In this document: positions 7,143-15,196 of the stretch, in pieces
Numbering within the stretch: the stretch's first letter is position 1
Layout of the letters: each line of letters begins with the position of its first letter
Assembly (NCBI RefSeq): GCF_003436275.1
Contig: NZ_QSOP01000015.1
Location: 6,449 to 58,518, forward strand
Reading direction: 5' to 3'
Length of the DNA stretch: 52,070 bases
From: Collinsella sp. TM09-10AT
Lineage (GTDB): Bacteria; Actinomycetota; Coriobacteriia; Coriobacteriales; Coriobacteriaceae
The notes under the pieces: generated by a model
Seen by the model: the letters and a program-made list of their open reading frames with translations, nothing else
What the model was told of the DNA's origin: nothing
The model's database searches: none
Program-made: the position numbers and the translations under genes

Positions 7143-9365
7143 ATGAAGATCATCAAGCGCAGCGGCACCGAGGCTGTCTTTGACATCGATAAGATCGTCA
7201 ATGCCATCCGCGCCGCAAACTTGGAGGTCGAGGAGAGCTCTCGTCTTACCGACCGCCAGGTGGTTTATGCGGCGCAAAACGTCGCCGAGGCATGCGAGAA
7301 CGCGGGCCACACCGTTTCGGTCGAGGAGATCCAGGATTTGGTCGAGGACGAGATCATGCGTCTCGACTGCTACGAGGTCGCCCGCCACTACATCATCTAT
7401 CGCTATGTTCAGAGCCTGAAGCGCCAGAAGAACACGACCGACGACAAGATTCTGTCGCTGATCGAGTGCAATAACGAAGAGGTCAAGCAGGAGAACTCTA
7501 ACAAGAACCCGACCGTCAATTCCGTCCAGCGCGACTATATGGCCGGCGAGATTTCAAAGGATCTGACTCAGCGTGTGCTGCTGCCCCAGGAGATCGTGGA
7601 TGCCCACAATGAGGGCCTGATCCACTTCCACGATTCTGACTACTTTGCCCAGCACATGCATAACTGCGACCTGGTGAACCTGGAGGACATGCTCCAGAAC
7701 GGCACCGTTATCTCGGGCACGCTGATCGAGAAGCCGCACAGCTTCTCGACTGCCTGCAACATCGCGACGCAGATTATCGCCCAGGTTGCTTCCTCCCAGT
7801 ACGGCGGCCAGTCTATTTCGCTGACCCATCTTGCCCCGTTTGTTGAGGTGAGCCGTCAAAAGATTCGCGGCGAGGTTGCCCGCGAGCTCGAGGAGCTCGG
7901 TGTTTCGGCATCTGCCGAAAAGGTCCGTGAGGTCGTTGAGGACCGTCTGCGCGATGAGATCCGTCGCGGCGTCCAGACGATTCAGTATCAGGTCGTGACC
8001 CTTATGACCACCAATGGCCAGGCGCCGTTCGTGACGGTCTTTATGTATCTCAATGAGGCCCGTACGCCCCAGGAGAAGCACGACCTTGCCATGATCGTGG
8101 AGGAGACGCTTCGTCAACGCTATGAGGGCGTTAAGAACGAAGCCGGTGTGTGGATTACCCCGGCATTCCCCAAGCTTATCTATGTACTCGAGGACGATAA
8201 CGTTCACGAGAATTCTCCGTACTTCTACCTGACCCAGCTGGCTGCCAAGTGCACCGCCAAGCGCATGGTGCCCGATTACATCTCCGAGAAGAAGATGCGC
8301 GAGCTCAAGCTGTCGAAGGGCGAGACCGCCGGCAACGGCGATTGCTACACCTGCATGGGTTGTCGCAGTTTCCTGACGCCCGACCGCTCGGGCAACGGCT
8401 TTAACAATGTTGCCAACGCGCTGAACTATGACCCGACCAAACCTAAGTACTATGGCCGCTTTAACCAGGGTGTTGTGACCATCAACCTGCCCGATGTCGC
8501 GCTGAGCTCGCATCAGGACATGGACAAGTTCTGGAAAATCTTCGACGAGCGCCTCGAGCTGTGCCACCGCGCCCTGCTGTGCCGTCATGAGCGTCTGATG
8601 GGTACGCTTTCGGATGCCGCACCGATTCTTTGGCAGTACGGCGCCCTGGCGCGTCTGAAGAAGGGCGAGACGATCGATAAGCTGCTCGTGGGCGGCTATT
8701 CCACCATCAGCCTGGGGTATGCCGGCCTGTATGAGTGCGTCAAGTACATGACGGGCCACAGCCACACCGAGAAGGAGGGCACGCCCTTTGCCATGGCCGT
8801 CATGCAGCGCATGAACGACAAGTGCGCCGAGTGGAAGGCCGAAAGCGATATTGACTTCTCGCTGTACGGTACCCCGCTTGAGTCGACGACCTACAAGTTC
8901 GCCAAGTGCCTGCAGCGTCGTTTTGGCATCATCCCGGGCGTGACGGACAAAGGCTACATCACCAACAGCTACCACGTCCACGTGTCCGAGGAGATCGACG
9001 CATTCGACAAGCTCAAGTTCGAGGGCATGTTCCAGCAGCTTTCGCCGGGCGGTGCCATCTCCTACGTCGAGGTTCCCAACATGCAGGACAACCTCAAGGC
9101 TGTCATCCGCGTGATGCAGTACATCTACGACAACATCATGTACGCCGAGCTCAACACCAAGAGCGACTACTGCCAGGTGTGCGGCTACGATGGCGAGATC
9201 AAGATTGTCGAGGATGACGGCAAGCTGGTGTGGGAGTGCCCCAGCTGCGGCAACCGCGACCAGGAGAAGATGAATGTCGCCCGTCGCACGTGCGGCTACA
9301 TCGGTACCCAGTTCTGGAACCAGGGTCGAACCGAGGAGATCCGCGACCGCGTGCTGCATCTCTAA
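7143..9365 (+). CDS. nrdD: Anaerobic ribonucleoside-triphosphate reductase (class III, NrdD)
   Basis: A 740-residue glycyl-radical enzyme that reduces NTPs to dNTPs without oxygen. Residues 1-95 are an ATP-cone allosteric domain. The catalytic barrel follows, then a C-terminal zinc site with cysteines 677, 680, 699 and 702. The radical loop RRTCGYIG has Gly718 as the expected radical site. ATG 7143 follows AGAGG by 7 nt; an earlier in-frame ATG at 7113 lacks a good ribosome site. The 5' leader from the promoter at 6886-6915 is about 220 nt and has no riboswitch I recognise. The activating enzyme gene nrdG follows after a 427-nt gap with its own promoter. Confidence 0.96.
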   Translation: MKIIKRSGTEAVFDIDKIVNAIRAANLEVEESSRLTDRQVVYAAQNVAEACENAGHTVSVEEIQDLVEDEIMRLDCYEVARHYIIYRYVQSLKRQKNTTDDKILSLIECNNEEVKQENSNKNPTVNSVQRDYMAGEISKDLTQRVLLPQEIVDAHNEGLIHFHDSDYFAQHMHNCDLVNLEDMLQNGTVISGTLIEKPHSFSTACNIATQIIAQVASSQYGGQSISLTHLAPFVEVSRQKIRGEVARELEELGVSASAEKVREVVEDRLRDEIRRGVQTIQYQVVTLMTTNGQAPFVTVFMYLNEARTPQEKHDLAMIVEETLRQRYEGVKNEAGVWITPAFPKLIYVLEDDNVHENSPYFYLTQLAAKCTAKRMVPDYISEKKMRELKLSKGETAGNGDCYTCMGCRSFLTPDRSGNGFNNVANALNYDPTKPKYYGRFNQGVVTINLPDVALSSHQDMDKFWKIFDERLELCHRALLCRHERLMGTLSDAAPILWQYGALARLKKGETIDKLLVGGYSTISLGYAGLYECVKYMTGHSHTEKEGTPFAMAVMQRMNDKCAEWKAESDIDFSLYGTPLESTTYKFAKCLQRRFGIIPGVTDKGYITNSYHVHVSEEIDAFDKLKFEGMFQQLSPGGAISYVEVPNMQDNLKAVIRVMQYIYDNIMYAELNTKSDYCQVCGYDGEIKIVEDDGKLVWECPSCGNRDQEKMNVARRTCGYIGTQFWNQGRTEEIRDRVLHL

Positions 9366-9378
9366 TACCGCTCCGGGA

Positions 9379-9513
9379 CTGAGCCGAGAGGGCCGCTTGG
9401 GCATTTGCTCGCTATTTCGGACAGTCCTGCGCAAGACGAAGGCCACATTAAGTGGCCTTCTTTGCGTGCGGAACTCATATCGAGCAAAAGCCCAAGCGGC
9501 CCTCTCGGCTCAG
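9379..9513. repeat. Long inverted repeat around a terminator hairpin (element E2)
   Basis: Arms of 33 bp (9379-9411 and 9481-9513) pair with a single mismatch. At the centre, GAAGGCCAC-ATTAA-GTGGCCTTC (9438-9460) followed by TTT resembles an intrinsic terminator, flanked by CGCAA/TTGCG. It begins 13 nt after the nrdD stop codon, so it probably ends the nrdD transcript. The arms are far longer than a terminator needs. Confidence 0.8.
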
Positions 9514-9628
9514 CCAAGTTGATGTAGCTGAGATGCAGCACGCGGTCTGCTCACTCCTCGAAGTTTTTAGCGGAAATGAGTTGACTTGCAACAACGCTTT
9601 GCTTGCGATAACGGTTGAGCTGCAGCAT

Positions 9629-9657
9629 TGTTTTTATTGGACCTCGAACCCTATACT
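9629..9657 (+). promoter_or_regulatory. Promoter of nrdG
   Basis: -35 TTGTTT at 9629-9634, a 17-nt spacer and -10 TATACT at 9652-9657. It gives nrdG a leader of about 130 nt that contains the hairpin at 9693-9778. Confidence 0.55.
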
Positions 9658-9692
9658 CGATGTTCGCTGAGTTCATTGAGTATCGCTCGCGA

Positions 9693-9778
9693 GGGGTCTG
9701 GAGTATATCGTCCCGCCCGCAGTTTCGCAGGCCGAAGGCCGAGAATGTTTGAGGACGGGATGATATACTCCAGACCCC
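9693..9778 (+). repeat. Long hairpin in the nrdG leader (element E3)
   Basis: Arms 9693-9715 and 9756-9778 pair over 23 bp with one G-T position that would be a G-U pair in RNA. The interior has CCGCAG on the left, GAGGAC on the right and a central hairpin GGCCGAAGGCC. These internal parts match element E1, though the outer arms do not. The nrdG ribosome site AGGAAGG begins at 9780, two nt after the stem, so folding could affect translation of nrdG. Confidence 0.8.
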
Positions 9779-9792
9779 CAGGAAGGTTACCT

Positions 9793-10374
9793 ATGAACTA
9801 CGCGAACATTAAGTATTTCGACATTGCTGATGGAGAAGGCGTTCGTACTTCTCTGTTTGTAAGCGGGTGCCGTCGTGGGTGCAAGAATTGCTTTAACTCT
9901 GTTGCGTGGGACTTTGCTGCGGGCGAGCCCTTTGATCGTGCCGTCGAGGACAAGATTATCGAGAGCCTCGATCATCCCTTTATTGACGGCCTGACGATTC
10001 TGGGCGGAGAGCCCATGGAGCCCGAGAACCAGGCGGGGCTCGTTGAGTTTGTCGAGTGTGTTCGTGCCGCTTATCCTGCGGGGTCAGGAAAGACCATTTG
10101 GTGTTTTACCGGCGATGTGCTCGAGGAGCTTATGCCGGGAGGACGCCACCATACCGAGGTCACGGACCGTATCCTTACCTGTCTTGATATGTTGGTGGAC
10201 GGCCCGTTTGTTCAGGACCTGTACGATATCACGCTGCGCTTTAGGGGCTCGAGTAACCAGCGCGTGATCGATATGAACGCCACGCGCGCCCGTGCTGAGC
10301 GCGAGGGCGTTGCGCTTTGTGATGCGGTTGAACTTTGGCGTGATGATCCGGTCTATTCGACCCATACTATGTAG
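9793..10374 (+). CDS. nrdG: Anaerobic ribonucleotide reductase activating protein (radical SAM, NrdG)
   Basis: A 193-residue radical SAM enzyme that installs the glycyl radical on NrdD. The N terminus shows the NrdG cluster motif C-x3-C-x2-C with Cys26, Cys30 and Cys33 (CRRGCKNC), then LGGEPMEPEN, typical of the family. ATG 9793 follows AGGAAGG by 6 nt; the open frame continues upstream through the leader hairpin but is not coding there. It is separated from nrdD by 427 nt with a terminator-like element and its own promoter, so the two genes may be controlled separately. Confidence 0.93.
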   Translation: MNYANIKYFDIADGEGVRTSLFVSGCRRGCKNCFNSVAWDFAAGEPFDRAVEDKIIESLDHPFIDGLTILGGEPMEPENQAGLVEFVECVRAAYPAGSGKTIWCFTGDVLEELMPGGRHHTEVTDRILTCLDMLVDGPFVQDLYDITLRFRGSSNQRVIDMNATRARAEREGVALCDAVELWRDDPVYSTHTM

Positions 10375-10440
10375 CTTGTGGTCGATGCCGGAGGGCGTGG
10401 TACCATAGCGCGAACGTGAAATCGGAAAAGTGAGGCCCAG

Positions 10441-10998
10441 ATGGTCGATCAGGAAAAAGTCGAGGCCGCCATTAAGCTGTTGCTTGAGGGCATAGGCGAG
10501 GACCCAACTCGTGAGGGCCTGCTGGAGACCCCGGCGCGCGTTGCCCGTATGTATGGTGAGATCGCCGGCGGCATGGACCAGAGTGCCGAGGAGCACCTGT
10601 CCAAAACCTTTGCCGTCGCTTCGAACGATTTGGTTATCGAGCGCGACATTACGTTCTACTCGCTGTGCGAACATCATCTGCTGCCGTTTTATGGCAAGGC
10701 CGCCATTGGTTATATCCCTAACGGTCGGGTGGCTGGGCTTTCCAAGCTCGCCCGCACGGTTGAGGTTTATGCCCGCCGTCTTCAGCTGCAGGAGCAACTG
10801 TGCACACAGGTTGCCGATGCCCTCATGGATTATCTCGCTCCCCAGGGAGCGATTGTGTTGATGGAGGCCGAGCATATGTGCATGACGATGCGTGGCGTGC
10901 AAAAGCCCGGCACCAAGACCGTGACGCTTGCTCGCCGCGGCGTCTTTGAGACCGATCCCGCGCTCGAGGAGCGTTTCTTTAGGATGCTGGGCCGCTAA
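10441..10998 (+). CDS. folE: GTP cyclohydrolase I
   Basis: A 185-residue enzyme that converts GTP to 7,8-dihydroneopterin triphosphate, the first step of folate synthesis. The zinc and active-site segments LCEHHLLPF and [11 protein letters not shown] are intact, as is the usual N-terminal [15 protein letters not shown]. Length is normal for bacterial FolE. It starts a compact operon: the HD-domain gene begins 2 nt after its stop, and folB follows. Confidence 0.97.
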   Translation: MVDQEKVEAAIKLLLEGIGEDPTREGLLETPARVARMYGEIAGGMDQSAEEHLSKTFAVASNDLVIERDITFYSLCEHHLLPFYGKAAIGYIPNGRVAGLSKLARTVEVYARRLQLQEQLCTQVADALMDYLAPQGAIVLMEAEHMCMTMRGVQKPGTKTVTLARRGVFETDPALEERFFRMLGR

Positions 10999-11000
10999 CC

Positions 11001-11582
11001 ATGAGAGTCGTCAACGACTTTACATCGAAGACCGATGAGGGGACGTCGCGTCGCGGCTTTATGGCTTCGGGCCTGGCCCCCTTTGGTGCCATGCCTCGCA
11101 TTGATTACATTTGTGCCAACGGGCTGTTCCGGCGGCACCTGGGCAACATCGTACAGTTGGAATCGGGGCGCATCTTCTGCCGCCACGGTATTGACCATCT
11201 GCTCGATGTCGCTCGCATTATGTGGATCAAGAATCTCGAGGAGCAGCTCGAATTTGACCGCGAGGTCATCTACGCCACGGCACTTCTTCACGATATCGGC
11301 AAAGATGAACAGTATGAATCGGGTATATCCCATGATGTTGCAAGCGAACGCGTCGCTGATGCGATTCTCGGCGGCATGCCCGATGACGTGGCGTTTGAGC
11401 CGGCCGATGCCGCAGCCATTAAGACGGCCATTCTGGGCCATCGAAAGCTGCGCGTGAACAGCCAACCGCTTGAGCGTCTGCTCTATGCGGCCGACAAAGC
11501 GTCGCGCGCCTGCTTTGCATGCCCCGCGCGCAATGCTTGCAACTGGAGCGATGATAAAAAGAACCTGTCGATTCGCGTGTAG
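11001..11582 (+). CDS. HD-domain hydrolase in the folate operon
   Basis: A 193-residue protein with an HD phosphohydrolase core: a histidine in FCRHGIDHLL and the metal-binding pair in LLHDIGKDE, followed by GHRK and an aspartate in YAADKAS. The C-terminal part has a cysteine cluster C-x2-C-x5-C (CFACPARNAC), which could bind a metal or an Fe-S cluster. It lies 2 nt after folE and 43 nt before folB, so it is co-transcribed. The folate pathway needs a step that removes pyrophosphate from dihydroneopterin triphosphate, and an HD hydrolase is a reasonable candidate, but this is inference from position. Confidence 0.85.
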   Translation: MRVVNDFTSKTDEGTSRRGFMASGLAPFGAMPRIDYICANGLFRRHLGNIVQLESGRIFCRHGIDHLLDVARIMWIKNLEEQLEFDREVIYATALLHDIGKDEQYESGISHDVASERVADAILGGMPDDVAFEPADAAAIKTAILGHRKLRVNSQPLERLLYAADKASRACFACPARNACNWSDDKKNLSIRV

Positions 11583-11625
11583 TTAGTTTGCGCGGTCGGG
11601 GTTCTAAACGAAGGAGACGATCGCG

Positions 11626-12111
11626 ATGAGTAACAAGAAACTGCCCGAGAATGCAACCAAGACTGAAGGCGCCGAGCTCGCCCGCCGTGGAAGGGGCGAA
11701 ATATCCACCGCAACGGCGGTGCCCCATGTAAGCTATGACGATTTGCGCCATGCCGATCGTATTGTCATTGACGGCCTTGAGGTTTTTGCCAACCATGGCG
11801 TGTATCCCGAGGAGAACGCGCTGGGTCAGAAGTTCATCGTTTCTCTGGTGCTCTATGCCGACCTGCGCGCGGCGGGGGAGCACGATAACCTGGATGCCTC
11901 GATTGACTACGGCTCGGTGTGCCACGATGTTGATGGCTATCTGCGCGAGCATACGTTTAAACTCATCGAGGCGGCAGCCGAGGGTGTGGCCCAGATGCTG
12001 CTGCGTCGTTACCCCCTGCTGCTTGGTGTGCGCATAAAGCTCGATAAGCCGTGGGCTCCTGTTGGCCTGCCCCTGGCAAGCTGCGGTGTCGAGATCGAGC
12101 GCGTGCGGTAA
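11626..12111 (+). CDS. folB: Dihydroneopterin aldolase
   Basis: A 161-residue protein whose residues 40-160 match FolB: IVIDGLEVFANHGVYPEE near the start, the catalytic lysine region in RIKLDKPWAP and a conserved GVEIER ending. It would cleave 7,8-dihydroneopterin to 6-hydroxymethyl-dihydropterin. The first 40 residues or so are polar and not part of the fold, longer than usual. ATG 11626 has AAGGAG about 9 nt upstream, which supports this start. It is the last gene of the folE-HD-folB operon; folK and folP are not in the window. Confidence 0.93.
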   Translation: MSNKKLPENATKTEGAELARRGRGEISTATAVPHVSYDDLRHADRIVIDGLEVFANHGVYPEENALGQKFIVSLVLYADLRAAGEHDNLDASIDYGSVCHDVDGYLREHTFKLIEAAAEGVAQMLLRRYPLLLGVRIKLDKPWAPVGLPLASCGVEIERVR

Positions 12112-12117
12112 CCGGTT

Positions 12118-12894
12118 CTAATACGTCTCTATGGGTGGCTGCTTGAGCCGCTGCGACAGAGCTCTATTGTTGGGACAGTACGTGTCGAGCAGGGCGTGAA
12201 AACGCTGATTGTGGCTTGGCTCGAGCAAGTGGACGAACTCGTGGGCGACAACCATGTCGAGGCATTCGACGGGGTAGGCGGCGAGCTCGCGCGCGATGCG
12301 AATGGCGCCGGATTTGGGCGTGCATGATCCCCAGCGCGTTTTCATGCTGCGCACGGAGATGCGGGCCACGGTGACGCCCATTGCGACTTCGTACGCGTGC
12401 ACGATGTCGCGCAGCGCCGATGTGACCTCGGACGCAAAGAGCTGGTCGATGTGGGCTTGGAGCTCATCGGACGTTAGGCCGTCGAGGATTGCGTGCCGCT
12501 TGGCCTGTGGGCCTTCGTCCGATTCATCGGTACCCATAAAACTTGCGAAGGTGGCCTGTTTGGGTCGCGGTGCGGGTGATGCAAAGTTGTGATCGAGTGC
12601 ATCCTGTACCGTGATGGGCTTGCCCCAAAGTGCAATGATGGACGAGGGGCTGAGCGGCTCTGGTGCCGTCGCCTGACGCTGCTCGCGCTGGGCAAGTCGG
12701 CTGGTAATCCAGGCGCTGTTGCGCTTCACAAACGCTTCGATACGCTCGCGGGTGGCGCCGAGCGGTGCGCTGGCGTGGACCTCACCGCTCGAAGTGACGC
12801 GTAGGTTGAAGTTCTTGACGCACTTTTTGGTAACGACGACGGGGATGGGCGTCCCATCCGGTCGGGATGCGGAAATCGTAAACTGCTGCGTCAA
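12118..12894 (-). CDS. YgjP/WLM-type zinc metallopeptidase family protein
   Basis: A protein of 258 residues with a C-terminal metallopeptidase motif HEFVH, a downstream SHNQRFHALL that supplies the third ligand, and the RWGSC segment characteristic of the YgjP family. It is probably cytoplasmic; substrates are unknown. I prefer TTG 12894, preceded by AAAGGA at 6-nt spacing, to the ATG at 12957, because the extra 21 codons run through the palindrome at 12918-12951. It converges with folB, whose stop is only 6 nt away. Confidence 0.82.
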   Translation of the reverse strand: MTQQFTISASRPDGTPIPVVVTKKCVKNFNLRVTSSGEVHASAPLGATRERIEAFVKRNSAWITSRLAQREQRQATAPEPLSPSSIIALWGKPITVQDALDHNFASPAPRPKQATFASFMGTDESDEGPQAKRHAILDGLTSDELQAHIDQLFASEVTSALRDIVHAYEVAMGVTVARISVRSMKTRWGSCTPKSGAIRIARELAAYPVECLDMVVAHEFVHLLEPSHNQRFHALLDTYCPNNRALSQRLKQPPIETY

Positions 12895-12917
12895 AAGCGG
12901 TCCTTTGGATTGGGGAC

Positions 12918-12951
12918 GGGCCGGCATGTCGACCGTTCGGCATGCCGGCCC
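12918..12951. terminator. Strong hairpin after the dipeptidase gene
   Basis: GGGCCGGCATG pairs perfectly with CATGCCGGCCC around a 12-nt loop. It lies between two minus-strand genes and has no T run, so it may be a weak terminator, an RNA-stability element or a Rho-associated site. Confidence 0.5.
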
Positions 12952-12968
12952 GCTCAAGGGATGTGAAA

Positions 12969-13982
12969 TTAATAACGCTCAAAGAAGGCGAGCGCGTTGT
13001 CGCTGCAGAGCTTTTGCATCACGGTCTTGCCAAAGTGCTTGGAGAGCATGTTCTGGAACTCGGGCATCATGCTGGCATCGGAGAGGAAGGCGGGCACAGT
13101 GGCGCCGTCCCAGTCGCCACCGAGTGCGATGACGTCCTCGCCGCCCAGGTCGAGCCAGTGCTCGATATGTGCCGCTAGCTGGTCGAAGGTGACGTCTGCG
13201 GCGGTCTTTTTGGTTGCGTCGTTGGAAAGGAACTCGCTGCAGTAGTTGAGGCCGACGATACCGCCCATGTCGCGAATGGTGCGGAACTGGTCGTCGGTGA
13301 GGTTGCGCTTGACTCTGCAGACGGTACGGGAGTTGGAGTGGCTGGCGACGAAGGGGCGCGTGGCGTGGGCGACAACCTCGTCAAAGCACTCATCGTTGAG
13401 GTGGGAGACGTCGAGCACCATGCCGGCGTGCTCCATCTGCGTAAGCGCCTCGATGCCGGCGGCGGTGAGGCCGGCGTGGGTGTCGTGGCCGCTCGCGAGC
13501 GGTCCCTGCGCGTTCCAGCTGAGTGACGACATAAGCACGCCCAGGCTCTTGAGCACCTCGATCAGCGCGGGGTCCTCGGCAAAGAACGTGGCGTTTTCGA
13601 TGGTGTGGATGCAAGCGACCTTGCCGTCCTTGAGCGCGGGGCGAATGTCTGCCGCGCTGCGTACGTTGACCATGCGGTCGTGGTTAAGCATGGCCTGGCC
13701 GCTCATGTGCGCCATGATCTGCGCCTGGAAGCGCGCGGCGTGGGCGGTGGGAATCTCGTCGGGGACAAACGTGGCGAAGCACTGTGCCCACGGCGTGTTG
13801 CCGATCTTTGCGAGCGAGATGGCGCAGGCGTTGCCCTCGATGAGGTCGAAATCTTGCGGATGCGTTTCGTCGCCGGGGAAATAACCGTCGGTGCCGGCGG
13901 TAAAGCGCAGGTCGAGATCGAGCGTGGCCCAGCCGATGCGGTCGGCGGTGTCGCAGTGTAGGTCAAATACGGGATATGCCAT
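12969..13982 (-). CDS. Membrane dipeptidase (peptidase family M19)
   Basis: A 337-residue metal-dependent dipeptidase of the renal dipeptidase family. The metal ligands appear in DLHCDT (residues 7-12), IENATFF, VLDVSHLND and ASHSNSR, then GGIVGLNY and GGDWDG. There is no signal peptide, so it acts in the cytoplasm, probably on imported dipeptides. ATG 13982 has GGAGG just upstream; an earlier ATG at 14012 lacks a ribosome site. It is transcribed divergently from the FKBP gene. Confidence 0.93.
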   Translation of the reverse strand: MAYPVFDLHCDTADRIGWATLDLDLRFTAGTDGYFPGDETHPQDFDLIEGNACAISLAKIGNTPWAQCFATFVPDEIPTAHAARFQAQIMAHMSGQAMLNHDRMVNVRSAADIRPALKDGKVACIHTIENATFFAEDPALIEVLKSLGVLMSSLSWNAQGPLASGHDTHAGLTAAGIEALTQMEHAGMVLDVSHLNDECFDEVVAHATRPFVASHSNSRTVCRVKRNLTDDQFRTIRDMGGIVGLNYCSEFLSNDATKKTAADVTFDQLAAHIEHWLDLGGEDVIALGGDWDGATVPAFLSDASMMPEFQNMLSKHFGKTVMQKLCSDNALAFFERY

Positions 13983-14102
13983 GGTTCCTCCGGTTGCAGC
14001 GTTTCTTTGCAAACTGTCTTTGAATTGTATGACTAGGGTATAGTTAGCGCCATATGTTCATGGCGGCCCGCGTTGTGCGCCGCCCTTATCACGGAGGTTT
14101 CC

Positions 14103-14531
14103 ATGTCCAACCAGGGCAAGAAGGTCAAGACTCATTATCGCGGCACGCTCGACGACGGCACGCAATTCGATAGCTCCTACGATCGCGGCGAGCCGCTGGA
14201 GTTCACCTGCGGCGCCGGTCAGATGATCAAGGGCTTCGATGCCGCTGTTGTCGACATGCAGGTGGGCGAGAAGAAGACCGTGCATATCCCGGCCGCCGAT
14301 GCCTACGGCGAGCACAACCCCGAGATGGTCCTGACCTTCCCGGCCGAACAGGTTCCCAACATCGAGCAGATCGAGAAGGGCATGAAGCTCTTCCTGTCCA
14401 CGCCGAGCGGTATGCCCGTCCCCGCCGTGGTCATCGACGTAACGCCCGAGGCCGTGACGCTCGACGCCAACCACGAGCTGGCCGGCAAGGACCTCAACTT
14501 TGATATCGAGCTCGTCGAGGTCGAGGGCTAG
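14103..14531 (+). CDS. SlyD-like FKBP-type peptidyl-prolyl cis-trans isomerase
   Basis: A 142-residue protein with the split FKBP fold of SlyD: HYRGTLDDGTQFDSSY at the N terminus, an inserted IF-type chaperone flap (about residues 70-125) and a return to FKBP at DLNFDIELVEVEG. It lacks the His/Cys-rich nickel tail of E. coli SlyD. ATG 14103 follows GGAGG. The next gene, 3 nt after its stop, is UreE-like; SlyD proteins assist nickel enzyme maturation in other bacteria, so the pairing is suggestive. Confidence 0.9.
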   Translation: MSNQGKKVKTHYRGTLDDGTQFDSSYDRGEPLEFTCGAGQMIKGFDAAVVDMQVGEKKTVHIPAADAYGEHNPEMVLTFPAEQVPNIEQIEKGMKLFLSTPSGMPVPAVVIDVTPEAVTLDANHELAGKDLNFDIELVEVEG

Positions 14532-14534
14532 AGT

Positions 14535-15113
14535 ATGCCTGAACGCTTGGTTTCGACGACATGCTTGGGAAATCTCAACGATCCGTCCTATGAACTCCTA
14601 CTTCGCCGGGAGCTGGGCGGTGTCTTTGAAGTTGACGAGCTCCTGCTCGATTGGGACCAGGCTGATGCGCGCACGTTTGTGGGCGTGACGGAGCTGGGGC
14701 GCACGATCGATGTTCGGCTGGATACTGCCGACGGCAGTCGTCTTGCCGACGGCGACGTGCTCGCCATCGACCGTTCGGGCATGGTGCCCGTGGCGGTTGT
14801 CGTGCGCCTGCGCAGTGCCGAGGTTTATTTGGTCGAAGTTGACCGCATGGACCCGATTGCGCTCGCGCATGCGTGCTGGGAGATCGGCAATATGCACGCG
14901 CCGCTTTTCCGAGGCGATTCGGACGAGCATACCGTGCGCATGTATACGCCGGTGCAGCCTGTTTTGGGCCGCATGCTTCGCGGCGTCGAGGGAGCTCGGA
15001 TCTCGATCGTTTCGCGCGAGCTCGATGCGGGCCGACGCTTTGCGTCGAGCGCGGCCGATGTTGTCGTGAGCATGGCTCCGGACTTTACCATCGTTAAAAA
15101 GACTCGCGACTAA
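14535..15113 (+). CDS. UreE-like metallochaperone family protein
   Basis: A 192-residue protein resembling urease accessory protein UreE. The N-terminal half is a beta-rich peptide-binding-like domain ending at DGDVLAID. The C-terminal half carries HACWEIGNMHAPLF, matching the UreE segment whose GN-x-H histidine binds nickel at the dimer interface, then a PVQPVLGRMLRG stretch. The C-terminal histidine-rich tail is absent. No urease or other ure genes are in the window. It starts 3 nt after the SlyD-like gene, so the two are translationally coupled. It may serve another nickel enzyme, or be a divergent homologue with a new job. Confidence 0.65.
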   Translation: MPERLVSTTCLGNLNDPSYELLLRRELGGVFEVDELLLDWDQADARTFVGVTELGRTIDVRLDTADGSRLADGDVLAIDRSGMVPVAVVVRLRSAEVYLVEVDRMDPIALAHACWEIGNMHAPLFRGDSDEHTVRMYTPVQPVLGRMLRGVEGARISIVSRELDAGRRFASSAADVVVSMAPDFTIVKKTRD

Positions 15114-15125
15114 GCGCGCGTATGC

Positions 15126-15168
15126 GCAAGACGGGCTTTGAGGGGTGACCGATCAAGGTCCGTCTTGC
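15126..15168 (+). terminator. Weak hairpin after the UreE-like gene
   Basis: GCAAGACGG pairs with CCGTCTTGC across 25 nt, with no clear T run. It is a possible weak terminator before the HAD gene. Confidence 0.35.
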
Positions 15169-15196
15169 TGTTGATAGGAGGCTTTGGGGGAAGCAT

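Noticed and set aside
7554..9446. 630-codon open frame antisense to nrdD
   Set aside because: Long antisense frames are expected opposite GC-rich, strongly biased codons; nrdD is certain and the antisense product has no recognisable domain.
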